Shown in pieces: positions 11,110 through 22,800 of a stretch of DNA of 64,000 bases (position 1 is the first letter of the stretch; every line of letters begins with the position of its first letter). A program made the position numbers and the translations under genes. The notes beneath the pieces are model-generated. The model did no database searches and was not told where the DNA came from. It was given only the letters and a program-made list of their open reading frames with translations. Source of the stretch: Anthoceros angustus (lineage: Eukaryota > Streptophyta > Anthocerotopsida > Anthocerotales > Anthocerotaceae); contig VJWM01000135.1 in NCBI GenBank assembly GCA_010909165.1, forward strand, positions 372,001 to 436,000. The letters run 5' to 3'.

Positions 11110-13077
11110 ATGGCTGCCTCGCTCATCCTCCCCTCTGCGGCGGCATCTGCTGTCTGCCGGCTGGCGGGCTCCAGCCAGGCCGTGGGTTCAGTGGGAGATG
11201 TCTCGCTGGCTCCTGCCAAGGCGTTTCGCAAGTCGACTTTCTTGGGGGCGCGGCTGGGAACGGAATCGCTGCTGAATGTGGTGGCGGTGGCACTCCCGGT
11301 TGCATGCTGCAGGGCATCGGCCTCTGGCGCAGCTGAGTCCTCCAGGGAATCCGTCCTGAGGGCCTTCACCGATCGCACAGCATTCAAGGTGCACTTTGCT
11401 GGTCCTTTTTGTATCCTGATTTGACGAGTAGGAAGCAGGTCGGGGCATCGTTTCAGGCATACAGAGGCTAACACCAAGGCACACATTTCCGATGTCAGGT
11501 GATTGCAGGCTTGCAAAACTTCAACGTGGACAATGTGTGTGCAGTCGTCATGGCCGCTGAGAAGGTGGGACGAGAGTACATTCTGTGAATCAGTTTTGCA
11601 TGTTTTACATCCTTCAAGCTGTTCTATGGCAATGCCCATTCAAGAACCTGTAGCTGCCATGTCTCTGCCAATGCTACAGTGTGTGTTGTGGTTGCTCCTG
11701 ATGTTCTATCCCTGGTCGAGTTGGTGGGCCAGGGTGGCGCCACTCATGTGGACATTGCCTGTGACCCAGAACTGGTGAAGATTGCCACCAGCCTGACCAG
11801 TTTGCCTGTAAGTGGCCGAATTTCAAGTCCAAACCTGGCTCTCTGTGGATTTGCTATGTGAGATGTACATACTTATCCTTTGTGTCTATGGTTTTGTCAG
11901 GTTTGTGTTTCGTCTGTGGAGCCGGAAGGTTTCGTTGCTGCAGTGCAAGCTGGAGCTTGCATGGTGAGTATCAGGCTTGAACAAGGTTTGCACTTTCGCC
12001 TCATGTGGTGACATGGTCGGCAGGTAGCTTGACAAGGTGGAAGTGAGGTCCTGCAGGTAGAGATCGGTAACTATGATTCTTTCTACAAGAGCGGCCGCGT
12101 TTTCTCAGCGGAGGAGGTAAGCTCAGCATGTTGGACAGGATGTTTCGGTATGAGTATCTCCAACGTGTAGTGTGGTTATCAGTTTCTTCGGCTTGTGCTA
12201 CCTGCTATGTAGTAGCTTGCACTTCTCTGTGTGATACTGATGTGACGAGGTTGTTATGCAGATTGTCCAGCTTACAAGGAAAACTAGACAGTTGCTGCCC
12301 AGTGTGGTCCTTTCTGTCACAGTGCCACACACAATGCCTCTGGATGAGCAGGTGGTTTATCTGTTTGTAAACTGATGTGGGTATATTTTTACATGGAAGG
12401 ATCAATGCACTGGCATTCAGCTCTTGTATGACAATCGAGTAGGAACGTTACTGACTGTCTTAGAATCCCGATTGGCTCAGGTGGCACTTGCAGAGAGATT
12501 GGAACTTGAAGGGGCTGACATCATCCAAACAGAGGGTGGTACTAGCTCTACTCCATCTAGTTCTGGAATTCTTGGCCTATTTGAGAAGGTACGGTACACC
12601 ACAGTCTGAATGAAGCACTGTTCAACACTACCTGGATGATCCGCACGACCAACATCCCGTGTTATGGACGGACTCACTCTGGAAGTGTTGTTGATTCTGT
12701 GCAGGCTGCCCCAACCCTGGCAGCGACGTACTCCATCTCCAAAGCTGTGGACATTCCAGTCATGTGTGCGTCCGGTTTAAGCTCTGTGACAGCTCCGCTA
12801 GCCATCACTGCTGGTGCTGCCGGAGTGGTAAGGATCCTAACGTTCGCACTGCTCGTTGTCGCCTAGTGTCTTCATCATTCTTTAGGTTCCTGGTATTCCA
12901 GGAATTTCAGATGTCTTAACAACCACCTTGTGGTGACAGGGCGTTGGATCCGCTATCAACAAGCTGAATGATACAATTGCCATGGTTGCCGCTGTCCGGG
13001 CCATTGCGGATGCCCTTGGCTTACCTTCCAACGTAGACCAGCCCTCTTCAAGGTCCAGCGCACTTGCAGCGAACTAA
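11110..13077 (+). CDS. ycf23: Ycf23 / DUF561 family protein, nuclear-encoded, plastid-targeted
   Basis: Ycf23 is a conserved TIM-barrel-like protein of cyanobacteria, algal plastid genomes and plants, without a settled function. Nine exons join in phase to 333 residues: 11110-11388, 11499-11564, 11733-11807, 11901-11963, 12057-12116, 12262-12351, 12481-12588, 12705-12827, 12940-13077. The first 90 or so residues are rich in Ala, Ser, Val and Arg and poor in acidic residues at the start, as expected of a transit peptide. The core shows GGATHVDIACDPELVKIA, CVSSVEPEGF, VEIGNYDSFYKSGRVFS, VTVPHTMPLDEQ, GADIIQTEGG and IPVMCASGLSSVTAPLAI. All introns are GT-AG, 68-168 bp. It is divergent from MVD and upstream of the chalcone-isomerase cluster. 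Plastid location is inferred. Confidence 0.93.
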
Positions 13078-13495
13078 GACCTGCGAACAAGCCGCCATCT
13101 GTGGACCACATTCTGGACTTGGATGCGGAGGTATATTTCCGCCATTTTTGAAATAGAGACGTGTGCTTCAACCGTCGCCTCCGGCAGCCGCTTTCAAACA
13201 TCATCAGCGGGCGATGGCCTGTCTTTTCTCCACCTACCGGCACAACTCATACCTCCTGCTTTCTGCAATGTCCGCATCATGCTGAAGCCGCTGCCCTGCA
13301 GAGCTTCCGACAGTCGAAGGTAATATCGGAGAGGGGTTCCAGCCTCCGGCCGCCCAAGTGGATGCCTGGAGTTATCACCAAGACGCCTGTGCATCTGGCT
13401 GGACACAAGCCTGGAGTCTTTACCAAGAACATGTGCATTTGGACATACTCCTAGAGTCTTCACCAAAGAAATTGCGCATTCCTCTAATCTGTGAA
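13078..13495. other. Intergenic stretch between Ycf23 and CHI copy 1
   Basis: Presumed 3' UTR of Ycf23 and promoter of CHI copy 1. A weak repeat (TCACCAAGACGCCTGTGCAT and two decayed relatives) occurs at 13376-13470. No further gene is seen. Confidence 0.4.
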
Positions 13496-14437
13496 ATGGC
13501 AGCGAATAAGGATGAGCTCGTCCTCGTGGAAGACGGCATCACCGAGCCTCGCAGAATTCCGGCCCTCTCCGGCTCTTCGAAGACTCTTTTGCTGGCGGGA
13601 CAGGGTATTGATCTGCTGGAACTGGATCCTCATCTTCAGCCCGGACTTCACCAACTGTTGCCTCTGCTGCAGGTCTGACTGACATGCACATCGAAGCATT
13701 GCATGTGAAATTCACACGGATCACGGTCTATATAGAGCCCGAGGTAACCGCTCACCTCCAGACGTGGAAAGGGAAGGCCGTCGACGAGCTGATTGAGGAC
13801 TATGATTTCTTCACCGAGCTGATTCGAGGTGAGCCTCGAGGATTGCTTGCAAAATCCCGCTCTCCGCTCTCCGCTCCCCGCACTCTGCAGCTCTCTTAAT
13901 CCTTGACCGGATCTGCATCCTTGGCTCTCAATCTGCAGCGCCTGTGGAGAAGTTCGTGAAGGTTGTGATACTCAAGGGGCCGGTCAGAGGAACCGACTAC
14001 GGGAAGAGGCTGGTGTCGTCCATCAAGGAGAGGCTGCTACTAGACGAGAAGCTCGGTGAGGCAGAAGAAGAGGAACTGGAGCAGCTGGTTGCATTCTTCC
14101 AAACCTTCAAGGAGTTCCCCGTAGGCTCCGCAGTTCTCCACGCAATCCCCTCCCCTTCCGCGTTCACCGTAAGCAAACCACGACTCCACGAGTGCGAGGT
14201 CATGTGGATTTGCATCGGATCACACGTCCCGGAGCAATTGATAACCACTTCCTCTCTTCTCCATCTTTTGTTCAGGTGTCTGTCGATGGCGTTCTGGAGG
14301 CGGAGCCAGGAGCAGCGCATACAGTCTCGAGCGCTGCAATTGTGTTGTCCCTCTTGGACATCTTTCTGGGAGAGAACACGCAAAGTCCTTCCACCGCAGC
14401 TTCCGTGGCGGAAGGCGTTGCTGCGTGGCTCAATTAG
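13496..14437 (+). CDS. CHI: Chalcone isomerase family protein, copy 1
   Basis: Classical chalcone isomerases cyclise naringenin chalcone to naringenin; relatives with altered residues act as flavonoid enhancers or fatty-acid-binding proteins. Four exons join in phase to 218 residues: 13496-13604, 13673-13828, 13939-14168, 14276-14437, with CHI-like intron positions. Visible hallmarks are LHVKFTRITVYIEP (Thr51, equivalent of catalytic Thr48), HLQTWKGKAVDEL, APVEKFVKV and FPVGSAVLHAIPS. By motif alignment, the position of classical Arg36 is Gln36, the Tyr106 position is kept (Tyr109, GTDYGKR) and the Asn113 position is Ser116. It could be a weakly active CHI or a CHI-like protein. It is the first and most conserved member of a three-gene tandem array. 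I chose this ATG because upstream in-frame residues do not resemble the family. Confidence 0.9.
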
Positions 14438-14539
14438 CACACAAATTTGCAGCTTCAGAATTTGCTAAGGATAGAATCCTTCTTCTTCTTCATACATAAA
14501 CATCACACATATCAGCCGCGGATGCTGTTGTAACTTTGT

Positions 14540-14960
14540 GAGCGGGTTGAGTAGTACTGATGTTTCTCGAACTTCCTGGCGTCCAATGCTGTGAAGCATC
14601 AGGTGGGTTGGTGTGATTCTGCACCTCGTCACCCATGCCAGCCAAAGAGGCCTCCGGGAAAAGACTGGATGCGGATAATAATATCATGTGTCAGGCGTCG
14701 CGTTGTCCTCCGCCTACTGATTCAAATCCCATGGATGACACCTCCCGACCTTGACCAGCATCGCCTCCCCAGGCGGGAACTACAAAAACTCAACTCGACG
14801 AGAGTCACGGGACATATGCACGCTCACTTGAATCGCAATTAACCAAGATCGAGGTGAAGTCGGCTCAATTGTCCCGCTGGAAGTTGCAAGTGTATCCCGA
14901 TGCATGCATCTCATTATCTTGGAAGCTACTGCTCACAATTGACGCCGTCTCGATCTGCAG
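14540..14960. repeat. Duplicated CHI 5' flank, with exons 1-2 deleted
   Basis: This stretch matches 20695-21150 plus 21710-21815 upstream of and inside CHI copy 3. Shared phrases are GTCCAATG.TGTGAAGCATCA, CAGCCAAAGAGGCCTCCG and CACAATTGACGCC.TCTCGATC. The part that would carry exons 1 and 2 (about 21150-21710 in copy 3) is absent. It shows copy 2 arose by tandem duplication and then lost its 5' coding exons. Confidence 0.75.
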
Positions 14961-15415
14961 CGCCTGTGGAGAAGTTCATTAGCGTCGGCTTTCTTTTGGA
15001 GAAAACCCCGGGGTCCAGGGTTGCTGTTCATCAAGGCGAAGCTCACCAAGGACACCACGCTCAGAGAGGCTGAGGAGAAGGAGATTCAGGCGCTGATCGC
15101 ATTCTTCCAAGGCGTCGAGAACGTAACCGCTGTCGTCTTCGCCTACCCAATCTCCAGCGGTTGTCAAGATCACGGTATGCCCTGTGCCCCACCGCCTGCA
15201 GCGCAGCAGTGATATGCCAGAACAACATTAGCGAAACTGCTTGAGACGTTCGCTCGCGAATCGCGAACCGCAAGGTGCCATGACGAGCTGGTCCCCTGCT
15301 GCAGGTGTCAGTGCCCGGCGGATCGACTCTTTCACACGAGAGCTCAAACGAGCTCTTTGTGACCACCCTCTTCGAAAACACCGTCCTCAACATCTCCGCG
15401 CCGGCCGTGGAGGGC

Positions 15416-15715
15416 GCCGGAGGCTAGTTCTCCCTGCAAAGTAATGGCGCTCTTCTCCCGAGGTGGTGGGCCCCATCGCCTAGCCTTGCCTCGCGCCATG
15501 ACCCATCCCATGTCCATAGCACCCTGTCTAGGTGAATATACGTATGAGCGCATACTATACCATACACGGCAACCCGTAGCGGCCTGCGTCGTTCATGGCT
15601 CCGGTTTGTGGAATGGCCGGTTGGGGTTCATTTTAAGCGCGAAACGTGCCCTAATCAGTTCGCCAAACAACCACATTTTAAACGGCCGCAAATCAGACAC
15701 AATCCGCTTGGCAAT
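15416..15715 (+). repeat. Left terminal inverted repeat of the MULE
   Basis: About 300 bp matching the reverse complement of 18785-19066, including CCATGTCCATAGCACCCTGT and GGTTGGGGTTCATTTTAAGC. Relative to the right repeat it has an extra segment of about 25 bp near 15655-15685. Confidence 0.9.
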
Positions 15716-15848
15716 GCGACGGGGGCCTCCACCTCTTCTTGGAGCGCATGGGATCGGACTCTTATCGGCAGACGTCCGCTTGGCAACGCGACGGGGGCCT
15801 CCACCTCTTCTTGGAGCGCATGGGATCGGACTCTTATCGGCAGACGGA
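15705..15848. repeat. 72-bp tandem duplication inside the MULE
   Basis: The unit beginning CGCTTGGCAA.GCGACGGG occurs at 15705 and 15777 with one or two differences. It lies at the inner edge of the left terminal repeat. Confidence 0.85.
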
Positions 15849-16039
15849 GCGTGACTCTGATAGCTCATGTTCCACGCTGACTGGCAGAAAATGGTGAAAC
15901 ATACAACTGAGAGGAGAACATCCAAGACTGTAGAGCAAAATTCCAAGGCTCAGTAACTTCAGGCAGTTGCCATGTTCGCACAACTTTCTAAGCTTAGCCT
16001 CGGAGCTATAGGCAGTTCTATGTGCTAAGGCCTAGGAAC

Positions 16040-18560
16040 TATAGGCAGTTGTATGTTTGACCTACTGGAATTTCACTTTCTGATCTTGGGGCCGTTCTTC
16101 CTCTGCCGACTCCTCCGTTTCCCAAAAGGCTTTTCCGTTTAAGAGAATTGTCTGTATGAGCAGGATTGTGGTGTAGAATTGGTGTTTCATGCAACTGGTG
16201 AAGATGAAGATCAGCGCCCAACCCTTGGACCTGCCTTACTAATTGTCCCATCATGGCAGCAACATGATTTTCTAACTGTGGCCACTTCTCCACCATTCCC
16301 TAATCTCTGCCCAACTCACGTCCATGGACTGGACACCTGGTTCAGGCAAGGTACTTGGGGCCCTTCTTGGACAACATCCTGTTTGGGGCAGCGTAGTTCA
16401 TGCCCATCCTGGCAAACATTCACTGCAGGCTCCTCATAACTTGTTGTGTGCATGACCTGACTTGCCAAATTGAAATTATCAGTACCATGTTCCTTCGACA
16501 TATCCATCAGTTTGTGCACAAGCATCTGTAGCTGTCATTCGATTTAACATCAGCAAAACCTTCACTTGATGTTTGCAAACAAAGCCATTCAATCCTTGTT
16601 TGCAGTTGCAAGCAGCCCACGCCTTCCACCATTTAGCACCTCGTACTAACGCTGACCCGTTAAGTGCCTTCGACTTTTAACGTATGCTGAAGCATTATCC
16701 GTTGTCGAGTGTGACATCCACATTTGGAATTTGCAGTGCCTTAGTAATTGCATGGTGCACAAGTCTCTCCAACTTGGTGTTGTGAACAATATTCAGCAAC
16801 TTGCATTGTGATTGGAACCAAAATGCCGATTGACTTCATCCACAAGGATATGAAGTAACCAATCTAAACGCTCACCGTAAGCCGCTTCGTAGCGACATCC
16901 GAATTTCAAGTGCTGGTGGTAGGCTTCTATGTCATTGCGTCTTGGCCAGCATGTGGGACTTCAGCTTTGATCCACATAGTCATAATCGCCCCATTGCCGC
17001 TTAAAATAAGTCACAAATTCGGCTCATATTGCGTATGTCGAGTAGAATGCGTCAAGCTCCGCCACGCTTTCTCCATACCGCAGCCTTGCTCCTCCATATA
17101 CATAATTTTACCAAGTGTGCTCATCATCTCGCCTCCGACTTTATTTTTCACCTTCTTTATGAGTTGTCTCAACCAAGCACGCACATGCCACAAACACAAA
17201 AACACCAACATGTTAGAGCCGAATACTTGTCGATAGCGTTAATCTCGGCTTGGCAATCGTCCACCAAGAAAGCATTGGGCTTCCACTGGATCGACTTCTC
17301 CAACATCGCTTTAAAGCCCCAGCCATGCACTAATATTGTCAGGTCTGTCGAAATGATCCATGCTGGTAGCCTGCTTCATGTGGTCATCAAGACCAACACC
17401 GTAAACAACGAAATTTCCATTTGTTAGTCCCGAACGTGGCATCCATAGAGACAATCGAGTTATGGCCCCACCTCAACATACATGAGTCGAAATGGTGTCT
17501 CGAATACCGGTAAAGTGACACCACAAGACTTAGAGCTGAAGGAAGAAAAGAAAATCTCATGCTTGTGTAAGTCCATCCATATTCTCACACTTTCCTCATC
17601 GATGATGCAATCTCCATGTCCTGCAATCAAGCTCACTGTATGTTTCTTATATCCTTGGGCAATAAGAAATCATCCGGACCAAGTGGCATCTTGGGTTGTC
17701 CTTCTTCTGCGATACACATCCTCCTCATGATCACACATAATTTGGTAATTGGTCACCGGCATAAGAGCTTGTGCTTTACCCATTCCGCTTTGCCATAGAT
17801 AAAGCAGAGCAAGAGAAACATTAGCGGGGCATCGAGCTAACAAACCATGGCGTAAATCACCATTCATGTCTATGTGGTGCCATTCGTGAATTCGTATCTC
17901 GCAATTCTCGCCATTGCAATAATCTGATGAAGAACCGGAATTTACAGCCCTTTTCCTCATGTCTTCATGCGTGACGGCTGCGCCTTTCCCCTTTTTGGAC
18001 GGTTTGTCACATCAATGAAAGGCTCCACACCAAGGCGAAAATCTTGTGGTCCGTAAGCACATTCATATTTAATATATGAGCTTGGTGAATTAGGCACACG
18101 ATATACGGGTCCGTGGACCGTTTCCGACATTACGTCTTACAAGCGTTGTGGGGAAGCGAGAGTTCTCGACTTCCGCAAGAAAATCGTCCACTCTATCCCG
18201 GAAACGTAGGCTATTTTGACATTCGTAACCATCTTCCCTGCGATTGCTTGAGGGCAACCATCAGAATCTTCTTTCTTGAAATGCCCAACAATCGGAAGTC
18301 GCAGGCGGAGGGCATGTATCCATACTCACAAAGTCCGGGCGATTGTAGACATACAGCCTTAGATCCTTGCTCACAAAGGGGCATGCCATTTCGACCATGA
18401 ATGAAATTGCAATATGCGAGAAGAATGCAAAGTTACGAGGTAAAGATCCTTCAAGGAGCCTTGCGCCTTGCGAATGCTTGAGCCTGAGTGTTGGATGGCG
18501 TCACATCAGCGTGTGTCTCACCATCTTCGCAGGGCGTGAGCGTGGAGCATCGAAAGTAGA
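16040..18560 (-). pseudogene. MULE transposase, degenerate
   Basis: Minus-strand fragments spread over 2.5 kb. Near 17180-17290 they include WKPNAFLVDDCQAEINAI followed in another frame by VFLCLWHVRAWLRQLIKKV, the acidic-residue and C/WHxxxAW region of plant Mutator-like transposases. Further fragments at 17670-17960 and 16316-16525 are coding-like. Stops and frame changes are frequent, so the element is non-autonomous now. Confidence 0.7.
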
Positions 18561-18784
18561 AATTACACAGTCTTCAAGCTCTTCACCTCACCATTCTCGG
18601 CGAAACAATTCCATTGGCAATGCGGGATGGACAAGCCTTCCATTGAACACATTGGTTCCACTGATCTCCCTACCGCGCCCCGCCAGCGAAAGTCCGATGC
18701 AATTCATGCTCACACCACGAAGAGATCGCGGCACGGTCGTGCGGCCAAGCCGTTGTGTCGGATACACGTTCCCAATGTTGGGAA

Positions 18785-19066
18785 CACGTTTGATTTTGGA
18801 CAAACTGCGGATTGTGTCCGATTCGCGGCCGATTAGGGCACGTTCGCGCTTAAAATGAACCCCAACCGCCATTCCACAAACCGGAGCCATGAACGACGCA
18901 GCCGCCACGGGTTGCCGTGTATGGTATAGTATGCGCTCACGTATATTCACCTAGACAGGGTGCTATGGACATGGGATGGGTCATGGCGCGAGGCAAGGCT
19001 AGGCGATGGGGCCCACCACCTCGGGAGAAGAGCGCCATTACTTTGCAGGGAGAACTAGCCTCCGGC
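18785..19066 (-). repeat. Right terminal inverted repeat of the MULE
   Basis: Inverted copy of the left terminal repeat; the outermost roughly 200 bp are nearly identical to it. Confidence 0.9.
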
Positions 19067-19099
19067 GTGGAGGGCATACTTTCCTGGCTCAAGTGAACC

Positions 19100-20690
19100 C
19101 ATCTGCCACCGACAGTGTAAAACCCTGGAGGATGAACAGGCTAAACCCTCGACCCTGCATAAAACTGATGTTATGTGCTAAGTCTTAAAAAAGATACGCA
19201 AATGCTGTTGATGTGCTTATAACCCAGCTTCAATGCCCAAGTACCGGCTAATGTGGGCATAAGATTGCCGAATAACTTAGTTATTCGGCATATATGTGTG
19301 AATGTGATAAGTATGTCCTGATTGATAAACATTTTAAATGAGAGAAGAAGAGGGGCATATCACACATGCTACGAACTTCTACAAGTGGGGATTAATGCTC
19401 AGCTCACAAATAAGTATGACTCGGAGGATTCACACTCGTATATATGTGGTCAAGTTCTTTACTCACAAACACTTCATACGCACTTGCCCTCCAGGATTCA
19501 CATCTTGAGGGGAATGGAGCTTCATACAACAATATCATAGAATGGTAAAAAGCAGTCTTCCTGCTTTCACCGGGAGGAGTTGTAATAGCCTGGAAGCATA
19601 GCGTTCACACGGCATAGAACAAAAAAAGAAAAAAATCGTTAGCCATCATCCATCTGCCAATCATCAGACAAGGCATACTCAACAATGAAGCCAAGTAGGA
19701 CTGTAGTGCACGGTACTCATGGTAACTCAAAGGCGGCCAGGAGCAAGGCTCCGGTGTGTCTCCTCTATAAAATTCATTTCGAACCCCTTCTGACACTCAT
19801 AGAGGCACAAGGTTCGAGATACAGTTTTCAGTGTACCCACACTAAGGACCTTTCGTTTCTTATCGACTGCCCTACATCCTGGAATGCACGCTCTCCGATG
19901 CAGCCTAAGTGGTTGTGCAAAACACCCTCGCTTTGCCTAAACTCATGCCTTTCCTATTTCGGGCCTATTTGTTCCAACCCTGAGGCAGGCAGAAACTATT
20001 TGGATTACTGCAGCAAAAAAACAAAACACAAGACAGCTTGTGTGCTACTTGTATGCCAGTTGTGTGTCCATTGCCAATCCCTTGTTGCATGAGATTGTAG
20101 GTATACGTATGTGATCACCAAAAAGAGACTGTGACATGGGTTACCTGAGCGTTGTCAAATGAGGCCCTTGGTAAATCGAGAACCTGGTCTATTGTGCGGA
20201 GCGCCACAAGTTGTGCGAGCTGTGTGCTTGCACATAGGCGATGGCAATTGAGATATGAGATCTTAAGTTGCTGGTGAAAAAGTTTGACCCTTCGATCACA
20301 AACTTTCACCTATGGAACACACGCATAAGATTACTTGCTAGAAGACTTGTGTTCCATAAGATTACTCTTGGAAGAAAAGGAGGTGGGATATTCTAAACGA
20401 GGCAAGATCTAGAGCAAGACTTGCGGATAACTCTGCTCTTTGGACCTCAAACGGGCAGGATTAAGGAAAACCCGTCAGGCGTGGAATCCGATTTGCCTAC
20501 ATTTGAAGGATCCAGTGTTTGCCCAGATTAGCGCTACATTTGAAAGACAAGTGTTTGCCGAGTGTTTGAACATGTGACATATCTTTTTTTATAGTTCGCA
20601 ACAAAATGAAAAATAAGCTCGAGAAATTATGCGCGCGTGTCCCGACTGCCCAAGTGTCCCTAACGGCACGCCATAGCGCAGATGTTTCTA
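19100..20690. other. Intergenic stretch between CHI copies 2 and 3
   Basis: No supported gene. Incidental ORFs of 60-135 codons occur on both strands without family resemblance. Copy 3's duplicated 5' flank begins at about 20695. Confidence 0.4.
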
Positions 20691-21342
20691 GAACCTTGTG
20701 GAGTCCAATGGTGTGAAGCATCAAAGTGCATGTGTGGTACAAATGTGTCACGGTTCCCGGTGTGGACCCTGCCTCAATGGGTTCTCACCGTGATGTCTCA
20801 CAGCAAATTCTGAAGCAATTTCACAGCAAGTTCATCAGGTGGGTTGGTGTGCTTCTTCACCTCGTCAGCCATTGGCCCAGCCAAAGAGGCCTCCGAAAGC
20901 CTGCAAAGACTTGACCCGGACAACAATACTTTGTGTTAGACGTCGCGCTGTCCTCCGTCTACTGGTTCAAAATGCATCGATGACACCTCCCGACCTCTTG
21001 ACCACCTTCACCGGCGTCGCCTCCGCAAACGTGACCTACCAGCTTTTGAATGGCTCCAGGGAACCTCCAATCCGGGTGCAGGCACGAGTTCAAGTACAAA
21101 AGCTCACCTCGACGAGATGTCTGTATGCTCACTTGAATCGCAGTTCACCAAGGTCGAGAATCGGAGACCTGTGCATCCAGAGCCTTGCCTGTGCAGAGTG
21201 GAATCCGCTCCAATCAGTTCAGGCTAGCTTCTGCACAGTTTAGCAATAGCCAGTAAGTGCATGCATGAAGCAGTTCTGCATTTGTGCAACTGGATTTCTA
21301 GAAGGCATACAGTCTTTCTCATGAAGCATTCCGGGATGTTGT

Positions 21343-22279
21343 ATGACAGTGGCCGAGACCTTCCCCGACAGCATCACCGCTCCTCCCGGCTTGTCCAAGA
21401 CTCTCCAGTTAGCAGGCCATGGTAAATTCTGCTGGAAAGCGGACCTTACCTGTTTGCAATTGACAAAGATTGCACAATGCAAGAAATAGCAATGCCACAG
21501 TGTGACAATTTCGCGCAGGCGAACAAGAAAGGGAGGTTCAGGGACGGCCTGTGAAAGTGTCCCGGATAGGAGCTTACTATGAGCCCGACGTGGTTTCACA
21601 CCTCCAGGCATGGAAGGGGAAATCCGCTGAAGAGCTCCGAACTGACGAGGCCTTCGTCGCGGCTCTCGCCAAAGGTATGTTGCCTGTCCCAATTGATGCC
21701 ACTGCCCATCATTCATGCCGTGAATTGTCCCACTGGAAGAAGCAAGTGCATCCAGATGCATGCATCTGACTGTCTGAACGCTTCCGCTCACAATTGACGC
21801 CATCTCGATCTGCAGCGCCTGTGGAGAAGTTCATTAGCGTCCGCTTTCTATTGGATCAAACCCGCGGGGTCAAGATTGCAGAGAAGGCGGAGCAGGTCAT
21901 CAGGGAGAAGCTCACCAAGGACAACACGCTTGGAGAGGCTGAGGAGAAGGAGCTTCAGGCGCTGATCGCTTTCTTCCAGGGCATCGAGAACGTAACCGCT
22001 GTTGTGTTCGCCTACCCTTCTCCCTCGGTTGTCAAGATCACGGTATGTCCTGGACCCCACAGCCTGCAGAGCAATCGTGTTATTGCGAGAACAATGTTTG
22101 CGAAAGTGTTGGAGACAAGCTGACCATGACGAGCTGGCCCCGTGCTGCAGGTGTCGGTGCCCGACGGATCGACTGTTCCACACGAGACCTCAAACGGGTT
22201 CATTGTGACCGCGCTCTTCGAATTTATTCTCCTCATCTCTGCGCCTGCCGTAGAGAACATCGCTGCCTGGCTCAAGTGA
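21343..22279 (+). CDS. CHI: Chalcone isomerase family protein, copy 3 (active-site residues changed)
   Basis: Four exons join in phase to 196 residues: 21343-21421, 21519-21674, 21816-22042, 22151-22279. Exon 2 has the same length (156 nt) and phases as in copy 1. It shows PPGLSKTLQLAGHG, VKVSRIGAYYEPDVVSHLQAWKGKSAEEL, APVEKFISVRF and a C-terminal AVENIAAWLK. At positions equivalent to classical catalytic Thr48, Tyr106 and Asn113 it has Ser41, Ile99 and Val106, so isomerase activity is doubtful. A non-catalytic CHI-like role is more likely. The N-terminus is about ten residues shorter than copy 1; an upstream ATG at 21321 in another frame does not fit. A Copia element starts 142 bp beyond its stop. 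Confidence 0.85.
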
Positions 22280-22415
22280 GTCTGGCTAACGAAAGCCAGA
22301 GAGTCCGAGGCCTTGCTTACTCTGAGGCAGCTTTCACGTTTCCTCCCCTCACGACGATGTGTCTCAAGGCTTGGATATGGAAGATGTGCCCTGTATTGAA
22401 TAAGTAGAAATGGGT

Positions 22416-22420
22416 GAGCC
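22416..22420. repeat. Target-site duplication of the Copia element (left)
   Basis: GAGCC, matching GAGCC at 38862-38866 directly after the right LTR. Confidence 0.9.
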
Positions 22421-22616
22421 TGTTAGAAATCTATAGGATTGGTGCAACACATCACATATTAGAGTTATGAGTATAAGTCCTAGAAGTATATAGGATTATC
22501 CCAGGAGCGAGATAGGGTTTCATACTATGGAGAGTATGACAAGGCCAAAGGCTATATATGTATGCATAGCACACCATTTCTAATGTACTGAACCTGGGAA
22601 TTACTGTTTTCTAACA
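22421..22616 (+). repeat. Left LTR of the Copia element
   Basis: 196 bp, TG...CA ended. It differs from the right LTR (38672-38861, 190 bp) by few substitutions and a divergent stretch near the 3' end. Contains a TATATATG box near 22552. Confidence 0.93.
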
Positions 22617-22634
22617 TGGTATCAGAGCATGGTT
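22617..22634 (+). other. Primer-binding site (initiator Met tRNA)
   Basis: TGGTATCAGAGCATGGTT immediately follows the left LTR, the usual Copia site complementary to the 3' end of initiator Met tRNA. Confidence 0.9.
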
Positions 22635-22800
22635 CAGGAGATGCGTAAAGTACTCTGCACCACCCTGTGTGGAACTCTTGCCACTTGTCTTCTATTGCAT
22701 TGTTTGTAGTTATGCAGACTAAGTGTTTGTGAAAGCTCGTTTGCAATTTCGTGAAGCTTGGTAGTAGTTTTGGTGCGAGGAACTTTTGTCTTGTCTTTGC

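Larger units (their letters stand above)
15416..19066. mobile_element. Mutator-like element (MULE) with long terminal inverted repeats
   Basis: A 3,651-bp insertion in CHI copy 2. Its ends are exact inverted copies (GCCGGAGGCTAGTTCTCCC at left, reverse complement at right), and the inverted similarity extends about 290 bp inward. It is flanked by a perfect 9-bp direct repeat GTGGAGGGC (15407-15415 and 19067-19075). Long inverted repeats with 9-bp duplications are diagnostic of Mutator-like elements. Inside, a decayed transposase is readable on the minus strand. The near-identical outer ends suggest fairly recent insertion. Confidence 0.95.
14961..19096 (+). pseudogene. CHI: CHI copy 2, lacking exons 1-2 and split by a Mutator-like element
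   Basis: Exon 3 (14961-15174) begins APVEKFISV as in copy 3 but is 13 nt shorter and shifts frame near 15015-15035. Exon 4 starts at 15305, reads in frame to the target site at 15415, and resumes after the transposon at 19076-19096 with ILSWLK and a stop. Removing the transposon and one target-site copy leaves an intact exon 4. Exons 1 and 2 are missing. The gene was probably already dying, or died in several steps. Confidence in pseudogene status is high. Confidence 0.9.

Noticed and set aside
10473-11639. Long ORFs on both strands across the MVD/Ycf23 start region (287 and 288 codons)
   Set aside because: They lie in shadow frames of MVD exon 1 and the Ycf23 transit-peptide exon, which have clear family matches and splice sites.
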